A DNA stretch of 64,000 nt from Astrothelium macrocarpum (lineage: Eukaryota; Ascomycota; Dothideomycetes; Trypetheliales; Trypetheliaceae): assembly GCA_021030915.1 (NCBI GenBank), contig JAGEMR010000004.1, forward strand, positions 186,001 through 250,000. The letters are read 5' to 3'. The first letter of the stretch is position 1. Each line of letters starts with the position of its first letter. Shown piece after piece: positions 1 to 12,000 of this stretch. The translations under genes and the position numbers were made by a program. The notes beneath the pieces are model-generated. The model ran no database searches. It was not told where the DNA came from and worked only from the letters and a program-made list of their open reading frames with translations.

Positions 1-1256
1 AGGTAGTTTTGTCCAGACTTCACGCCTTGAACCTCTCGAACTTCAATTCCAGTAGAGGCAAACTCGGAATCGTCAATTGCGCGGAGAGCATTTTTTTGCA
101 CTTTGCTCTTGATTTCCTCATCGATACCGACATCAGCCAGTTCCAATATCGCGGATCTCGTATTACCCCAGCCTGCTTGGATGACCATTAATGAGATAAC
201 TAAGCCTCCGATCGGATCTAACCAGGAAGCATTTTGTAAGAAGTGTGAACCGCCAATCATAACCAGAGCGACAAATGCAGTGAGCGAATCGATGCGGTGA
301 TGAACGGCATTTGACGCTAGCACTGAAGACTTCCTTTCTTTGGCAACCTTTAGGGCTATAATATTTTCTTAGCGTCTAAGCAATGCAAGTACTGGACAAG
401 ACTTACTCGCTCGGTAAAGCCATTCTTTAATGATGATGGAGCCTCCTGCTAGCCATGCTGCATTGATGTTTGGCCCGAGATCCGTATGTGAGTGACTATG
501 GCCATGGTGATGACCGAAGAGGCCCCAATGTGAAAGCATTTCTACGAATTCAGGGGCAAATTGCTGCGTAAGAGCGATTATCGCTGCCCAGCCCATCATA
601 ATACCTCCACCGAGGAGAAGGCCACTCACGCCGACGGAACCCAAGCTTTCGAATTTGCCAAAGCCTGTTGGGAACCGTTCATTGGGTGGTCTGAGAGATA
701 AAGAGACGGTGGCCAGTGTCATCACGTCACTAACCAAGTCTGTCAGACTATGTATTGCGTCTGCCGAAAGAGCTGGGGAGCTATTAGCAAGAATTCTTGT
801 TGGTCGTGAGAGGGTTTTCTGACCCTGGGAATTGAAGACATATCCTCCGACACCCTTACTAACTGCCATGCCCAAATTCACGAAAAGCCCAATCCGTGTT
901 ATTTTGACTCCAGCATCATTCTTGTTTGTAGATGTGAGATATGTATTGTCGTGATGATGGTGATGTCCGTGGCTATGGCCAGCATGACTCCGGCATTGCT
1001 GCGACTTTCCTCCCATGGCGGAAGAACATATGGGTGGAGAATGAGAAACGGGTGGAAACCAGTGAGGAAGAAGGCGAGGTAACGACCGGACAGCTGAGGC
1101 TTTTATTGACTTGGTCTGTAAAACCCTCCGCTGAATAAAGAGCGACGAGGAGGCGGAGAAGCCGGAGCGTACGCGGCTCAGCTGCGATGGCAAGATGGAC
1201 GCGAGCGCCAACGAACGTTGTGCTCCATGGCTGTTTACGCGGCCAGGCAGGGGCAT
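1..1256 (-). CDS. Cation diffusion facilitator, mitochondrial Mmt1/2 type (3' end beyond window)
   Basis: Predicted proton-coupled divalent metal transporter, probably of the mitochondrial inner membrane (Mmt1/Mmt2 group, iron homeostasis). Exons read 1256-824, 772-407 and 355 to beyond base 1. The N-terminus is Arg/Ser-rich, like a mitochondrial presequence, and is followed by a His-rich stretch (SHGHHHHHD). The HSLTD motif of TM2 and the HHRID motif of TM5 are the expected HxxxD metal sites, and a second His-rich loop (HHHGHSHSH) lies between them. Intron 823-773 is 51 bases and in frame. Removing it joins FNSQ to ALSADAIHS, as the family requires, and it has a good CTAAT branch point. Intron 406-356 is ordinary. 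An in-frame GTG lies upstream, but the ATG at 1256 is the likely start. The family call is firm; the metal and organelle are inferred. Confidence 0.88.
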
Positions 1257-1700
1257 GAAGGGGATGCTGAGCACCGACTCAAGCTATCACGCGGCCTTTT
1301 CGAGGGTAATCTCAAGCCATATCGATGGAGAGTCGAGGTGTGAAATACCAACCCGAATGTTTTACTGATGGGCGGTCGACGAAGTTTCAACCCTGTATCC
1401 AATCACGTCATCTCCATCAAGCGATCTGATAGATGCCGTTTTGTAATCTGTTCTGCTTCCATCTTAACCTTCTGCTCGAATTCGTGTACGAACACAAGCT
1501 TTACAGTAAAGACACTCCCCTGCAGGGCCAATGGCTGAAAGACATCATATAGATTACCAGTTAGGGGCTTCTCCGATGCATCCCGCCACCATGTCCGCAA
1601 GTTGATTTTCGATGACGGCAAGTCCCAAGTCTGACCACTGATCCGTTTCGACCAAAGCCGAGCACTAAACGCTCTTCATTGCTCCAATGTCTTCTTGCTC
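1257..1700. other. Divergent intergenic region, CDF transporter / sirtuin
   Basis: These 444 bases separate two head-to-head genes and should hold both promoters. A 72-codon minus-strand frame at 1403-1621 resembles nothing I know and is probably chance. No clear TATA or CCAAT element stands out. Confidence 0.6.
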
Positions 1701-2884
1701 ATGCCCAAACCGTTGATGCGCATTCCCTACACGGGTCGCATGCCAGATCCGATAATTGTGCCCAAAAGTGCAAATACTCTCACTGGAAGCATCGCCGCAT
1801 TGACCCAATTCCTGTCTACGAAATCGTCACCTACGAACAAACATGAGCATGGCAATGAGCAAACCGTGCTGCTCACGGGAGCTGGCATATCCGTTGCGTC
1901 TGGATTGGCAGACTACAGAGGCACAAATGGGACGTATACCTTGAACAAAACCTATCGACCCATTTACTTCAACGAGTTCGTCACGAACCATGAAGCCAGA
2001 AAAAGATACTGGGCACGAAGCTTTCTCGGCTGGACCAACCTACACCGAGCCCATCCTAACTCCGCTCACCACGCCATCAAACATCTCGGAGATCTCGGCG
2101 TCCTAAGCAAAGTAATCACCCAAAGTCCGTCCCTCCCCTCCCACATCTCCCCCACCCCACCTAACAAGCCCGCAACCAAACAGACGTCGACTCCTTCCAC
2201 CCGCTCGCCCACCCGACCCTCCCCACCATCGAACTCCACGGCTACCTCCGCGACCTCACCTGTCTGACCTGCAGCCGCGCGACCTCGCGCGCCCTCTTCC
2301 AACAGCGCCTCGCGGCCCTCAACCCGACCTGGGCCGAGTTTCTGGCATCCGCGCTCGCCTCCGGCGCCCTCGACACCGAGAACCCGGACGAGCGCCGGCG
2401 GCACGGGCTGAAGACGAACCCGGACGGCGACGTCGACCTGCCGGACGCGCCGTACAGCACGTTTCGGTACCCCGCGTGCGCCGCGTGCCTTGCGGAGCGC
2501 CGGGGGGAAGAGGTGGAGGTCGATGGGGACGGCGCGTGGATGTCCGGGTCGCGGGCCGGCGTGCTGAAGCCGTCGGTGGTGATGTTTGGGGAGTCGATTG
2601 CGGGCGCGGTGAAGGCGGCGGCGGAGCGGGCGGTGGATGAGGCCGGGAGGATGTTGGTGGTGGGGAGTAGTTTGGCGACGTATTCGGCGTGGAGGTTGGT
2701 GAAGAGGGCGCATGAGAGGGCGATGCCGATTGGGATATTGAATCTGGGTGGGGTAAGAGGGGAAGAGGTGTTTTTTGCGGAGCTGCCAGCGGAGAATAGA
2801 GGGCGGTGGGGGGTGAGGTGTAGTCAGAGTGCGGATAAGACATTGCCTGAGGTGGTGAAGAATTTGGAAAGCTTGTATCGATAA
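1701..2884 (+). CDS. Sirtuin, NAD-dependent deacylase, SIRT4-like class II
   Basis: NAD+-dependent protein deacylase or ADP-ribosyltransferase of the Sir2 family, about 374 residues. Exons are 1701-2124 and 2184-2884. Visible motifs in order: TGAGIS and ADYRG (NAD binding), RPIYF..RKRYWARSF..W typical of SIRT4-like proteins, TQ-NVD formed across the splice site, the catalytic His in ELHG, two Cys pairs (CLTC and CAAC) for zinc, and VVGSSL near the end. The 59-base intron starts with GTCCGT, an uncommon donor, but both the frame and the TQNVD motif demand it. The ATG at 1701 is preferred over an upstream in-frame TTG. Exon 2 is far richer in G+C than exon 1. The class suggests mitochondrial action, but the N-terminus (MPKPLMRIPYTGR) is only weakly presequence-like. 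The gene converges on PDX1. Confidence 0.9.
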
Positions 2885-3291
2885 CACTTGAGATATCGAA
2901 AGATAGTAAAATGTATCATAAATTGCGTGTTCTACTTTGCGATACCACTAGAGAAAAGACTGCTGGCGAAGCTAGGATGAATTAACGGTTTATGGGTTAG
3001 TACGCCAGTACAAGAAGAGTCATTGGCTTTTTTGAGTATACAGTGCATGTTGAAAAGTGTCTGCGACGTCGTATGACACGGTAAAATGAAGTGTTTTTCC
3101 CCCATCCAAGAGACATTTTTCTATACAAATTCTACAAGAATATGTTTCAACTTTGCTTGGTCAGGCGCCAAACAATGCATGACAGCTCCAGCCTGACCAT
3201 TCCAACGCCCCGCTGTTCTATTTTTCCAACTCCCCAAAAATAATAGAAGAACATGTCGTGAGGAAACAGAGCAAATAAATCTGAGTGACGG
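2885..3291. other. Convergent intergenic region
   Basis: This A+T-rich spacer of about 400 bases lies between the 3' ends of the sirtuin and PDX1 genes and should hold both terminators. I see no coding signal in it. Confidence 0.6.
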
Positions 3292-4752
3292 TCATATTAC
3301 TAATCGTCCAGGTTCTCGCTCCAAGACAAGTTTTACGCGCTGCAGAAACGTCTGAGCCCGATCCTTTTCCGCTTTCGGTACTGACAGTGAAAATACATTT
3401 ACGGGTGTCGAAGGTGCCGCACTAGTGGAAGGGGTTGCAACTCTTGGTAAAGGGTGCGCTTTGGTTCCAGTCAGAAGATCATAAATATCCGAACGCGGCT
3501 TGCTTGATCCCGGTTTTTGGACTACCACGCTGGGACCAAACGATGAGAGACGAGGGACATAACGCCCTCGTGAAACCTTGGGATTCTTTGAAGAGCCTGA
3601 ACCGAGAATTTTTGAAAAGAGCTCATCCGTAGTGGGTGGGGTGTTTGTCCGCGGTAGGTCATCGTTTGCAACGTCTGATGCACGAGCAATCAAAGTTGAT
3701 AGGGGAAGATGTATGTTCAGTGCATCTTCGAGCTTCTTCTGACATGCCATGGCAGCAGCAAGGTCGACCGATAGAACGATTTCGACAGGCAGCTCAGGCT
3801 CCGCTTTAGGCGACTGTTCAGAGATAGGTTTCTTCGCTGGTTCTGGAGCTTTCTTTGTTGCAAGCTGGATATTGCTAAGATCCAGATGCCCAAGCTTGGT
3901 TATCCTCTGAGACTGTACTGCAGAATATGCCTTATCAATCTGACCAAGATATGCAAGCACATCACCTTTCAATAGGCGACCATTTGGTCCTGAAGCAGGT
4001 ATTTGATTTGCATCCTCTATGGAAAGTCCTCGCTCATGAAGAAGATGCTGAACGGATGGATACAAAGGGTATGTTTGCTTCCTTGGCGTTGCGCCCGAAG
4101 TTGAGGTAGAGTCTTTGGTTGTATTCACATCTGCGCTGGGTTTTGATGACTGGGGACTTTGAGACGCGGATTTCGATCCTTCTGTTCGATCAATTTCGCT
4201 CGACGTTTCTTCTTGCGACGACGCACGATCCTTCTGGCGCTGTTGACTCTCTTGAGATGGAGCTTCGCTCTCCGGGGGGATCTCTAGACTCGAAAGCTCA
4301 TCACCAGGTTCGGCGAGGACTGCTATTCGTGTGCCAACTTTGACAGCTTTCGTCCCGTCTCCTTGCTAGTTCACTTTGAGCATTGAATCCGTTGTAGAGA
4401 CGGAATGCATACTGTAATCTTGGCCATTATCCCATCATCCTGAGCCTCAACATCCATTTGCGCCTTATCCGTCTCAATCTCCAAGAGCACATCGCCCGCT
4501 GAAAAAGAATCACCTTCTTTGACCTTCCAACTGGCAATGTTACCCTCTGTCATCGTAGGTGACATGGCCGGCATGGTAAAGCTGTGCGCTGCAAGCATAG
4601 ACCGGGATGCATGGTAGCCTTTGAGCAACGGTCAATAGATGACTTGAATGTGGAAGTCAGCGGAAGAGTATACATCGTGAACTCGAATTGCCATGAACCG
4701 CTGATTGTGCAAATCGCGCAGCAAGTCGACCTGCGGACTTGATTGAGGCCAT
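3292..4752 (-). CDS. PDX1: Pyruvate dehydrogenase complex protein X (E3-binding protein)
   Basis: Structural subunit that anchors dihydrolipoamide dehydrogenase (E3) to the E2 core of the mitochondrial pyruvate dehydrogenase complex. Exons are 4752-4674, 4618-4413 and 4365-3292, about 452 residues. The first exon gives a clear presequence (MASIKSAGRLAARFAQ). A lipoyl domain follows, with the lysine to be lipoylated in EIETDKAQMDVEA. Next come a low-complexity Ser/Gln/Glu linker and a peripheral subunit-binding domain (YPSVQHLLHERGL...GPNGRLLKGDVLAYL). The rest lacks the E2 acetyltransferase HxxxDG site, as expected for fungal PDX1. The phase-1 intron 4673-4619 must be removed to link presequence and lipoyl domain; the plain reading frame there is closed by a stop. 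It is divergent from, and 169 bases away from, another mitochondrial-type gene. Confidence 0.93.
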
Positions 4753-4921
4753 GTTTCAGCAGATTTATGAGTTGCAGTGGTGGACAGGAAAAAGTATTGG
4801 GGAGCTCCGGAGTTGTTGAGCTTTATGACGGCGGCGCGTGGAGCCGGAATCGGGTCCGGCGAGCTTTTGCTCTGCTTCACCTCCGGACGTCCATCAGTTT
4901 TTCGACAGCTTGATAGCAATT
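4753..4921. promoter_or_regulatory. Short bidirectional promoter with inverted CCAAT box
   Basis: Only 169 bases separate the start codons of PDX1 (minus) and the TMEM223-like gene (plus). ATTGG at 4796-4800 is a CCAAT box on the minus strand. CCAAT is the site of the Hap2/3/5 complex, which controls respiratory genes in fungi, so joint control is plausible but inferred. Confidence 0.5.
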
Positions 4922-5997
4922 ATGCCTCCCTTTTCAAGAGGTTGCAGCTTACTATTGAGACAACAGGCGAGCCAACTATCTCCTCTTAAATGCGCCTTAC
5001 TCAGGAACTCTTTTGTTCCAACACGGACTACTGCGACTAAATTCAATCATCTTCGACTTTTTTCTAAATCGCAAACTGTCAAGTATGCTACCAAATCGAA
5101 AGACGCCATCACTCCTCGAAATATTAAATCGAAATCGGCGCAACCAGCCTCGAAACCACTCCTCTACAAGTCGAGAGTGCCAACACCTCCTATAAAGCCC
5201 TACCAACCGCAGACACCTCAAGCAGCTCATGCAAGTGTGAGCTGGGCAGACAAAATCCTGCAACATCCCTCGCCAACAATTCTCTACCGAGGACCATCTC
5301 AGACCTTCTTTATTGTGGTCTGTGTTACTACAGGCGTATTGGCTTTGGTCGGAGCCGCTCACACGTACTATACCTTTTTCTTGGAAGGGACTTTCAAGGA
5401 TAGGAGTAAATTCCAATGGATCTCGGCGGTGGAAGGTCTATCAAGTGTATTCCTTGCATACCTTGGCTTTCTGGCTCTTTCTCGGCCGTTCCGACTCGTC
5501 AAGTCCATAACCGCTGTTCCTATCAATGGTGTTGCCTCCCGCCAACTGGCACTGGATATCGAGGCACAACCCATCTTACCTTTTCGTAGAAAGGGCAATG
5601 TTGTGAGATATCTTAGGAGTGAGTTGTCGTTTAACAACTTTCTTGTTCCACCTTCGGGAGCCTCAAATGTATCGAGGAAAATCCTTTTCGAACAAATTAC
5701 CGAGGGCCGTATGGCACAGGAGGATATTCCAAGGGGTCAGCGGTCCAATTTCGTATTAAGGTTCTTCCAAAGTCTATTCAGAACACCGGGGAATATTTAC
5801 CTTGCCACCGCTAAAATGTTCTCAACAAACCATTTGCGATATATTTACGTTGATGGAAATTGGAAGTGGAAACTGGACTTGGCGGGTAGCTGGACATTGG
5901 ATAATGGACGAGGTGAGCCAATTCTATCACATCTCAAGCTCCCAAAGTGCTGACGATTGTGATAGCTCTGGACAGCTTGATCAAAATTGGAGACTGA
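4922..5997 (+). CDS. Two-TM mitochondrial-type membrane protein, TMEM223-like (tentative)
   Basis: A protein of about 340 residues from exons 4922-5912 and 5966-5997; the 53-base intron has a clean GTGAGC donor. The N-terminus is rich in Arg, Ser and Leu with few acidic residues, like a presequence. After a Pro-rich linker, PTILYRGPSQTFFIVVCV begins the first of two membrane segments (about residues 125-145 and 165-185); a charged loop containing KDRSKFQW separates them. A soluble domain with alternating hydrophobic residues and NWKWKLDLAG follows. This topology recalls TMEM223/Coa1-type inner-membrane assembly factors, but I cannot show homology, so the function is a guess. The ATG at 4922 is used because the upstream in-frame start is GTG. 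It ends only 72 bases from the PKS stop codon and marks the cluster's left border. Confidence 0.75.
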
Positions 5998-6069
5998 CAG
6001 TTTCGGTGTCCAGCTATGCTGACTACCAGTAATTACGCAATATTAAATTAAGATAGTCTAAAGGTCAAT

Positions 6070-9000
6070 TTAATCCGCCTTCTTCTCGTCTGCTGTATTT
6101 TTCTGCTCCAGTTCCTTGGCAATCAGGTTGGCCAATGTTTTCACACTCGTCTCTTTTTCAAGTAACATCATAAAGGGAACATCAACATCCAGCATGCGGA
6201 ACACATAGCCTCTAAACTCAGCTGCAATCATCGAATCTAACCCAAATCTAGAGAAATGAGTCTCAGGATCGAGCTTTTCGCGCGGTAACAGAATGAGATT
6301 TGCAATCTTGCTCGCAACAATGTCTTGTACTGCTTCAAAAATCGATGCTGATTTACCACCTTGAAGAGCGTTTGCAAGTTCTTTTGGAAGATGTCCAACT
6401 TGATTACTGGATCCATGACCGTTTTGCTCTTGGACTAATCTTGCGAATGCAGCTGTAAAATGCGAAGCGCGCGGATCATCTAAAACATGACTGTTTGCCT
6501 CAAAGCCCAGACTTCGCTGCCGTGCTAGGTCAATAAACTCGACACCAGCGAGAATATGGCTCATAGAACCCCAGTCATACATTTGATACATGTTGACGGC
6601 ATTCATAGGTGCATTGTTCTTCTTTGTTTCAGTCAGGGCGATATCAACGATCTGCAGCATCTCATCCTCGTTAATAGTGCGTACTGCTCTCCGAGCCATG
6701 AAAGCTTCGATTTCAGGGTGCTCATGTAAGTAGCCAACTTCTGATATGTTACCTAAGCCAACTGACATGATAGGGAGCCCCAGACTCTGGCGATGTCGTG
6801 CGAAGAAATCCAGAAAAGTATTGCCAGCACTGTAGCTTCCCATTTTTGCAGTTGCAACAGTACCTGCCGAGGAGCTAGTCAAGAGGAAGAAGTCTAGAAG
6901 CTTATCCCGGTCATTTCTCCTTAGACTATTATGCAAGTTCCAGGTCCCTTGGACTTTTGAGTCAATGCCTACGTGCCATGATTCACTTGACATGGAGGTC
7001 CACAATACTTCCTAAAATGCGTGTCAGCGGTGATATGATGAAAACATGGTGGAGGCTCTACATCATGCCCCATGGCGGCTTGAACAACGCCTCCAATCGG
7101 GAAATTGGCTAGTGTGATAGCTTTCTCTACATCATTTACTTTGCATACGTCTCCCTTAAGGACCTTGGCAGAGATACTGGCGCTCGAAAGATCCTCAATA
7201 AGCAATTTCGCTGGAATCTTATCGATCCCCGTACGTTGTAAGAAGACAAAATTGCGTGCGCCCCTAGAGACCATGTACTTGGCAATGCTGCGGCCAAGGC
7301 CTCCAAGACATCCGATCATTAGGTACGACTTTTCCTCACTGAATGTCGCATTGTATTTGTTTGGCTTGACCTACTCTCGTCAGGGTCTATTATCGATCAT
7401 GTTGCAGCGAGGTCATCGCCATCGACAAAATATACGAACCTTTATGAGACTACCCGGGTCCTCAAAAGATACCGCGATTTTGCCCATCCTATTGCTGAGG
7501 GAGAACTGTCGAAACGCCTGGGCGATTTCTGATATGTCAAAAACCCGCAAAGGCTTGACTGGCTTCATTTGCCATTCCCTTACGGCAGACAAGCTATCGT
7601 TCAAAAGCCTGACCCTAGTGATCAGCGATCTTTAGTACACCCTTTTCAACAACGTCACCTACCTTTTTAGAGTTTCGTGGTGAGCCGGTCTGGTAGAAAA
7701 AAATAGGTTCATCAGATCGAAAGCGATGAAAGCAACATTCTTCTCAAATACGTCCATTTCTAATTTACCTTTATCCAGAATATCACGTTTGCCGATTTCG
7801 ATAAATCGTCCAAATTCGGCACACGCGTGCCAGCTATCGTGTAGCAATTCACCTGTGAGAGAGTTCAACACGACGTCAACGCCGCGACCTGCAGTTGCTA
7901 TCATGATGGACGAAAGGAAGGACGAGTCCCGTGAGTTGAATATCTGCTTTGGGCTAATTCCAAATTCGTCGATCAAGTACTGCTTCTTCTCATCAGTGCT
8001 TACGGTAGCAAATATATCGGACCCTATCCGCTGAGCAAGCTGAATGGCTGCGATACCGACGCCGCCCGTTGCGGAATGTATGAGGACTGACTGTAGTCAA
8101 CGGTCAGCCATATTTCAACGAAAAGCGGAATATCATGATCATATATATTGAGATGCGCGCAATTCCCAATTTGAACCAGATGTTCTAGCGACTGAAGCTC
8201 CTTACCTCTCCTGGCTGCAGCTCAGCACGATATTTTAGAGCATAAATGGCGGTTGAAAAAGCGACGGGGACAGTCGACATGACCTGTACTTCTCAGTTAC
8301 AAACGCACGAAATTCTGATCCTACCTTGTCGACGAACCTTGAAGTCTTCATTATCGAAGAGATGAGCACAGGTCCATTCAGGCACCTGCTCATGGGGGCT
8401 GTAGTAACCTGGGCCCCAGCCGACTACTCTGTCTCCTATTTTGAATCGAGATACCTTGGAGCCCGTTTTCGTGATAATTCCGGCGAACTCGCAGGAACAA
8501 GACGAGTGCTTTGTATCGATTTTCCCGCTCAATGCGTATATATCCTAGGACGGTTTTAGCAGATGAATAGACGGTTGAGGAAGCCACGTACTTTGGCATT
8601 TAGCCCGACGCTCTTGATTTCAACTTCGACAAAATCGTCTTTCATCTCAAGGATGCGGCTGTGTGACCGGACGAAGCAGAGACTATCAAATTGACCTGGA
8701 TTATCGATAGAGAGGCGAGAATGTGCTGCTTGCTCCAGCGGCACCTCTTCAGTCTCTTCATTGACCCTCTTGAGAAACTCGCTATTCAGGCGCTCATCAG
8801 CATACCATCGGCTAACATGAACTACACCTTGGTCCTGCAAGAACTCTGTGTCTGGATACTGCCTGCTGTGAAGTTGCTTGAGAACATTACATATGTTGGA
8901 GGCCGTTAACTCGGCGTTCTGGAGCGAATCATCTGTGTCAAAGAAACAAACTCTTAGAGACGGTTGCTCCAACACAGCAACACGAGCAAGACCCAACATT

Positions 9001-12000
9001 GCGGAGAACTCTGGCCTCTCGCCTTTGAGAAGTGCCCCTCCAGTAACCCAGAGTAGCTTAAATGCGCGATCTGTTAGAACCTTGATTTGCTTCTCCTCTG
9101 GATCCTGAAGGCCCACTAGAAATGGTTCGTTCAGCTCGATTGTGGAAATCACTGTAGAACCAAATGGAACCGAGTCTTCTTTGATTTCAGATAGTTGCAA
9201 CCCCGACACCGCACAGCCATGGACTTCTGAGAGGATGATATGCAAATATTCAGACAGTGGTTCGTCACATTCACGGCCGACCTAAAAATGAACAAATCCT
9301 TGTCAGTTCTCCAAGGATCAATGATGGTTTGATGTAGGATCTATGCTTACCAAGATGATACTTTCTGGCAGAAGCATGTCTCGCGTTTTTAGTTCGGGTG
9401 GAACTTGCAAAAGCATGGTCGACATTCCGGAGGTTGCGGGAATGATTGTGCATTTGATACTGGCTGCTTCCTCGGAAGCACTAATAGGACTGTTCGCGGG
9501 ACAGATCACAGAAGCGCCCGATGCGGCGTGGCGGAGTATTCTCGACAGATGACTATCAATGTAGTGTGTACTTGTTGCTGGCTGCAGGCACATTGTCAGC
9601 TTCCAAAGCAAATGCTTCACTTAGGTATCTCACATCTGGTAAAATTATGACGTCGAAAACTGCATCAGACGCAATTTGTACCTCCTCTCCTTCAAAAGTA
9701 AGATCACTATACTCTGGATTCAGACAGCGAACCAAGATGTCACCCCCCAAGTCGATCCTGCCACGAAAATAGGCTGCAAATCTCCTCATGAGCAAGCCTG
9801 CCCGTAATGAAGCCATCATAGCCTTTGTCGTTTCCAGATTACCATTACCAAGTTCAAGAATTTTTAGACAAGGGTTTTTATGTACTAGAAGATCTAATAG
9901 CGCAGCCACTTGTGCTGCCTCTAACGTAGGAAATCTTTTGCTTTCGGTCATTGTAAAACCATTGAGGTACCGTGCCAAATTTGGAACACTCTCAGGACTC
10001 ATCGTTGAGAGATCTGGTCTCCACTGTACCCTCACCAAAGGGCATCTGTCATCTGATCTTATATCTTGACGCTTTCCGCCGAAATGGCTGGAACGAACAT
10101 CCTCAAGGCGCACTAAAACTTCATCGTTCTCATTGTAGAGCTCCGCATCTGCTTTTGCTGTACCGAATCCAATGATTTCCGAAGAACTATAGGCATACAA
10201 AGGCCTAGACAGCCTCAAATTGGTATTCTGTGGCGGCCGTATGAACCCTCGTCTGATTGAAATGGGGACTTTGGCTGTAATATCCCTCACATTCCCGGCC
10301 GTTGTGGACACAAGGCCCGTTTGTAGAGTAAATTCGATGAGGACGGGATGAGTCACATACTGTTGTCTCCGAGGGTCTATCTCAAGCTCTGCATGAGAGA
10401 AATCAGCTTTTGCAAGCGCTAGACGTTGCTGCCTTAATCGATCGACGTATATTTCTTCCATCGGTGTAAAAGCAGGTCCAAGAACCAAGCCTTCTTCCTT
10501 GAATTTATTGTACCAGACTCTTGGTGCTTGTCGCTCCAAACTCTCTTTCACTGTACAAACAACTTTCCTTCCCCAGATCTCAGGATTCTTGTTGACCCCC
10601 AAGACCCCCTTCGCATGTACCGTTGGTTCGCCTTCGGCAAGGGAGCTGATTGATATCGCCCACCATTGTCTTGAGAAATTGGTGTTTGTCAATTCGATGG
10701 GCTTCATCGTTGTAAACAACTCCACTTGAGGCTTCTCTTCAGGCAACGTGAGGGCTTTTAGATGAAAGTCACGGAGCTCCAAACCAGGACAATGTGCAGC
10801 ATCAGTTCCCAGCAACTGAGACATGGCTTCCACAGCCATCGAAAAGTAGCCTGCAGCTGGAAAGACGGGCACAGGGCCAAGACAATGGTCTTTAAGCCAT
10901 GGTACCTCTGTCAGGTCAAGAAGGTTACGCCACGAAGCACCAATAGCATCTTGACCTAGCATCATTGAGCCAAGCAACTCATGTCTAGGATAGCATCGGT
11001 TGCGGAACTCTCGAGATATCCGTGGTTCATGCCACTGGGTGGTTTCGTAGTTCCAAGGGTAAGGTGGAAGATCTTTCAAAAGCTCATGCCTCGATCTTTT
11101 GGGACTCCCGTCAAGTTCCCATGATTGTAAGTCATTCACTTTGAGAAAGGGCACCTTGTTTCCGTACAAGTATAAGCTTCCAGCTAGTTCAAGCATACAA
11201 TTCAGTGAATCTTTTCCTCTTTGTAGTGTTGGACTATACCGAACGTATTGGTCACCGTCCCCGCGTGCAGCTCTACATGTCGCTTTTATTGGCAATTGTA
11301 AAGCCGGATGTGGTCCGACCTCTATAACGTGGACCTTCTCCTCGATTTCCAAGCATGTCCGCAGAGCGTGCTCGAAAAATACAGGTGACTCGAGGTTTTT
11401 ACGCCAATAAGCTGGTGTGGCCACTTGCTCTACATCGACTTGCTTCCCAGTAACGCTTGAAATCATCCTCACATCTTCAGTAACAGGTTTCCCAGCAATA
11501 TCCATCCCACACCACGCTTGCGTGAGCAACTCCTCGTATTCCTCGCCAATGGGCCACATGTGATGGGAATGGTAGGCTTTATCATTAGTCCTCAACTTCC
11601 GCGCGAAGGTTTTCCGATCCACGAAGTATTCGAGTAGAGCGTCGATTGCCGCGGAGTTCCCACTGAGTGTGACGCTCTCCAATGAATTGATACATGCCAC
11701 CACAACAAGCCCTTTTAAGCCAATCTCAGAAATAGCGTTCCGCGCAAGACACTCGTCTAGCCCTACTGCCATCATCGCTCCACTGATCTTCGATTTTGAG
11801 AGCACTAAGCCTCTATAGTACGCCGTACTAATGGCCTGTTTTTTGGATAGGATTCCTGCACAATAAGCTGCAGCAATCTCACCAGACGAGTGTCCGAGAA
11901 CGATGGTAGGTTGAACATTCCACTCCTTGAGAAGATCTATCAATGCGATTTGAAGAGCTATGCACACTGTCTGTGAGTATAGTGCAGTGTCAACTTTACT

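Noticed and set aside
1403..1621. 72-codon minus-strand frame between CDF and sirtuin
   Set aside because: It has no recognisable motif and sits in the divergent promoter region.
2066..2887. 273-codon minus-strand frame opposite the sirtuin
   Set aside because: The G+C-rich sirtuin exon lacks stops on both strands; the sense frame has the catalytic and zinc motifs.
9582..9633. Apparent frameshift in the PKS between DH and ER
   Set aside because: A 52-base intron with GTGAGA donor, CTGAC branch point and CAG acceptor joins the two frames exactly, so the gene need not be broken.
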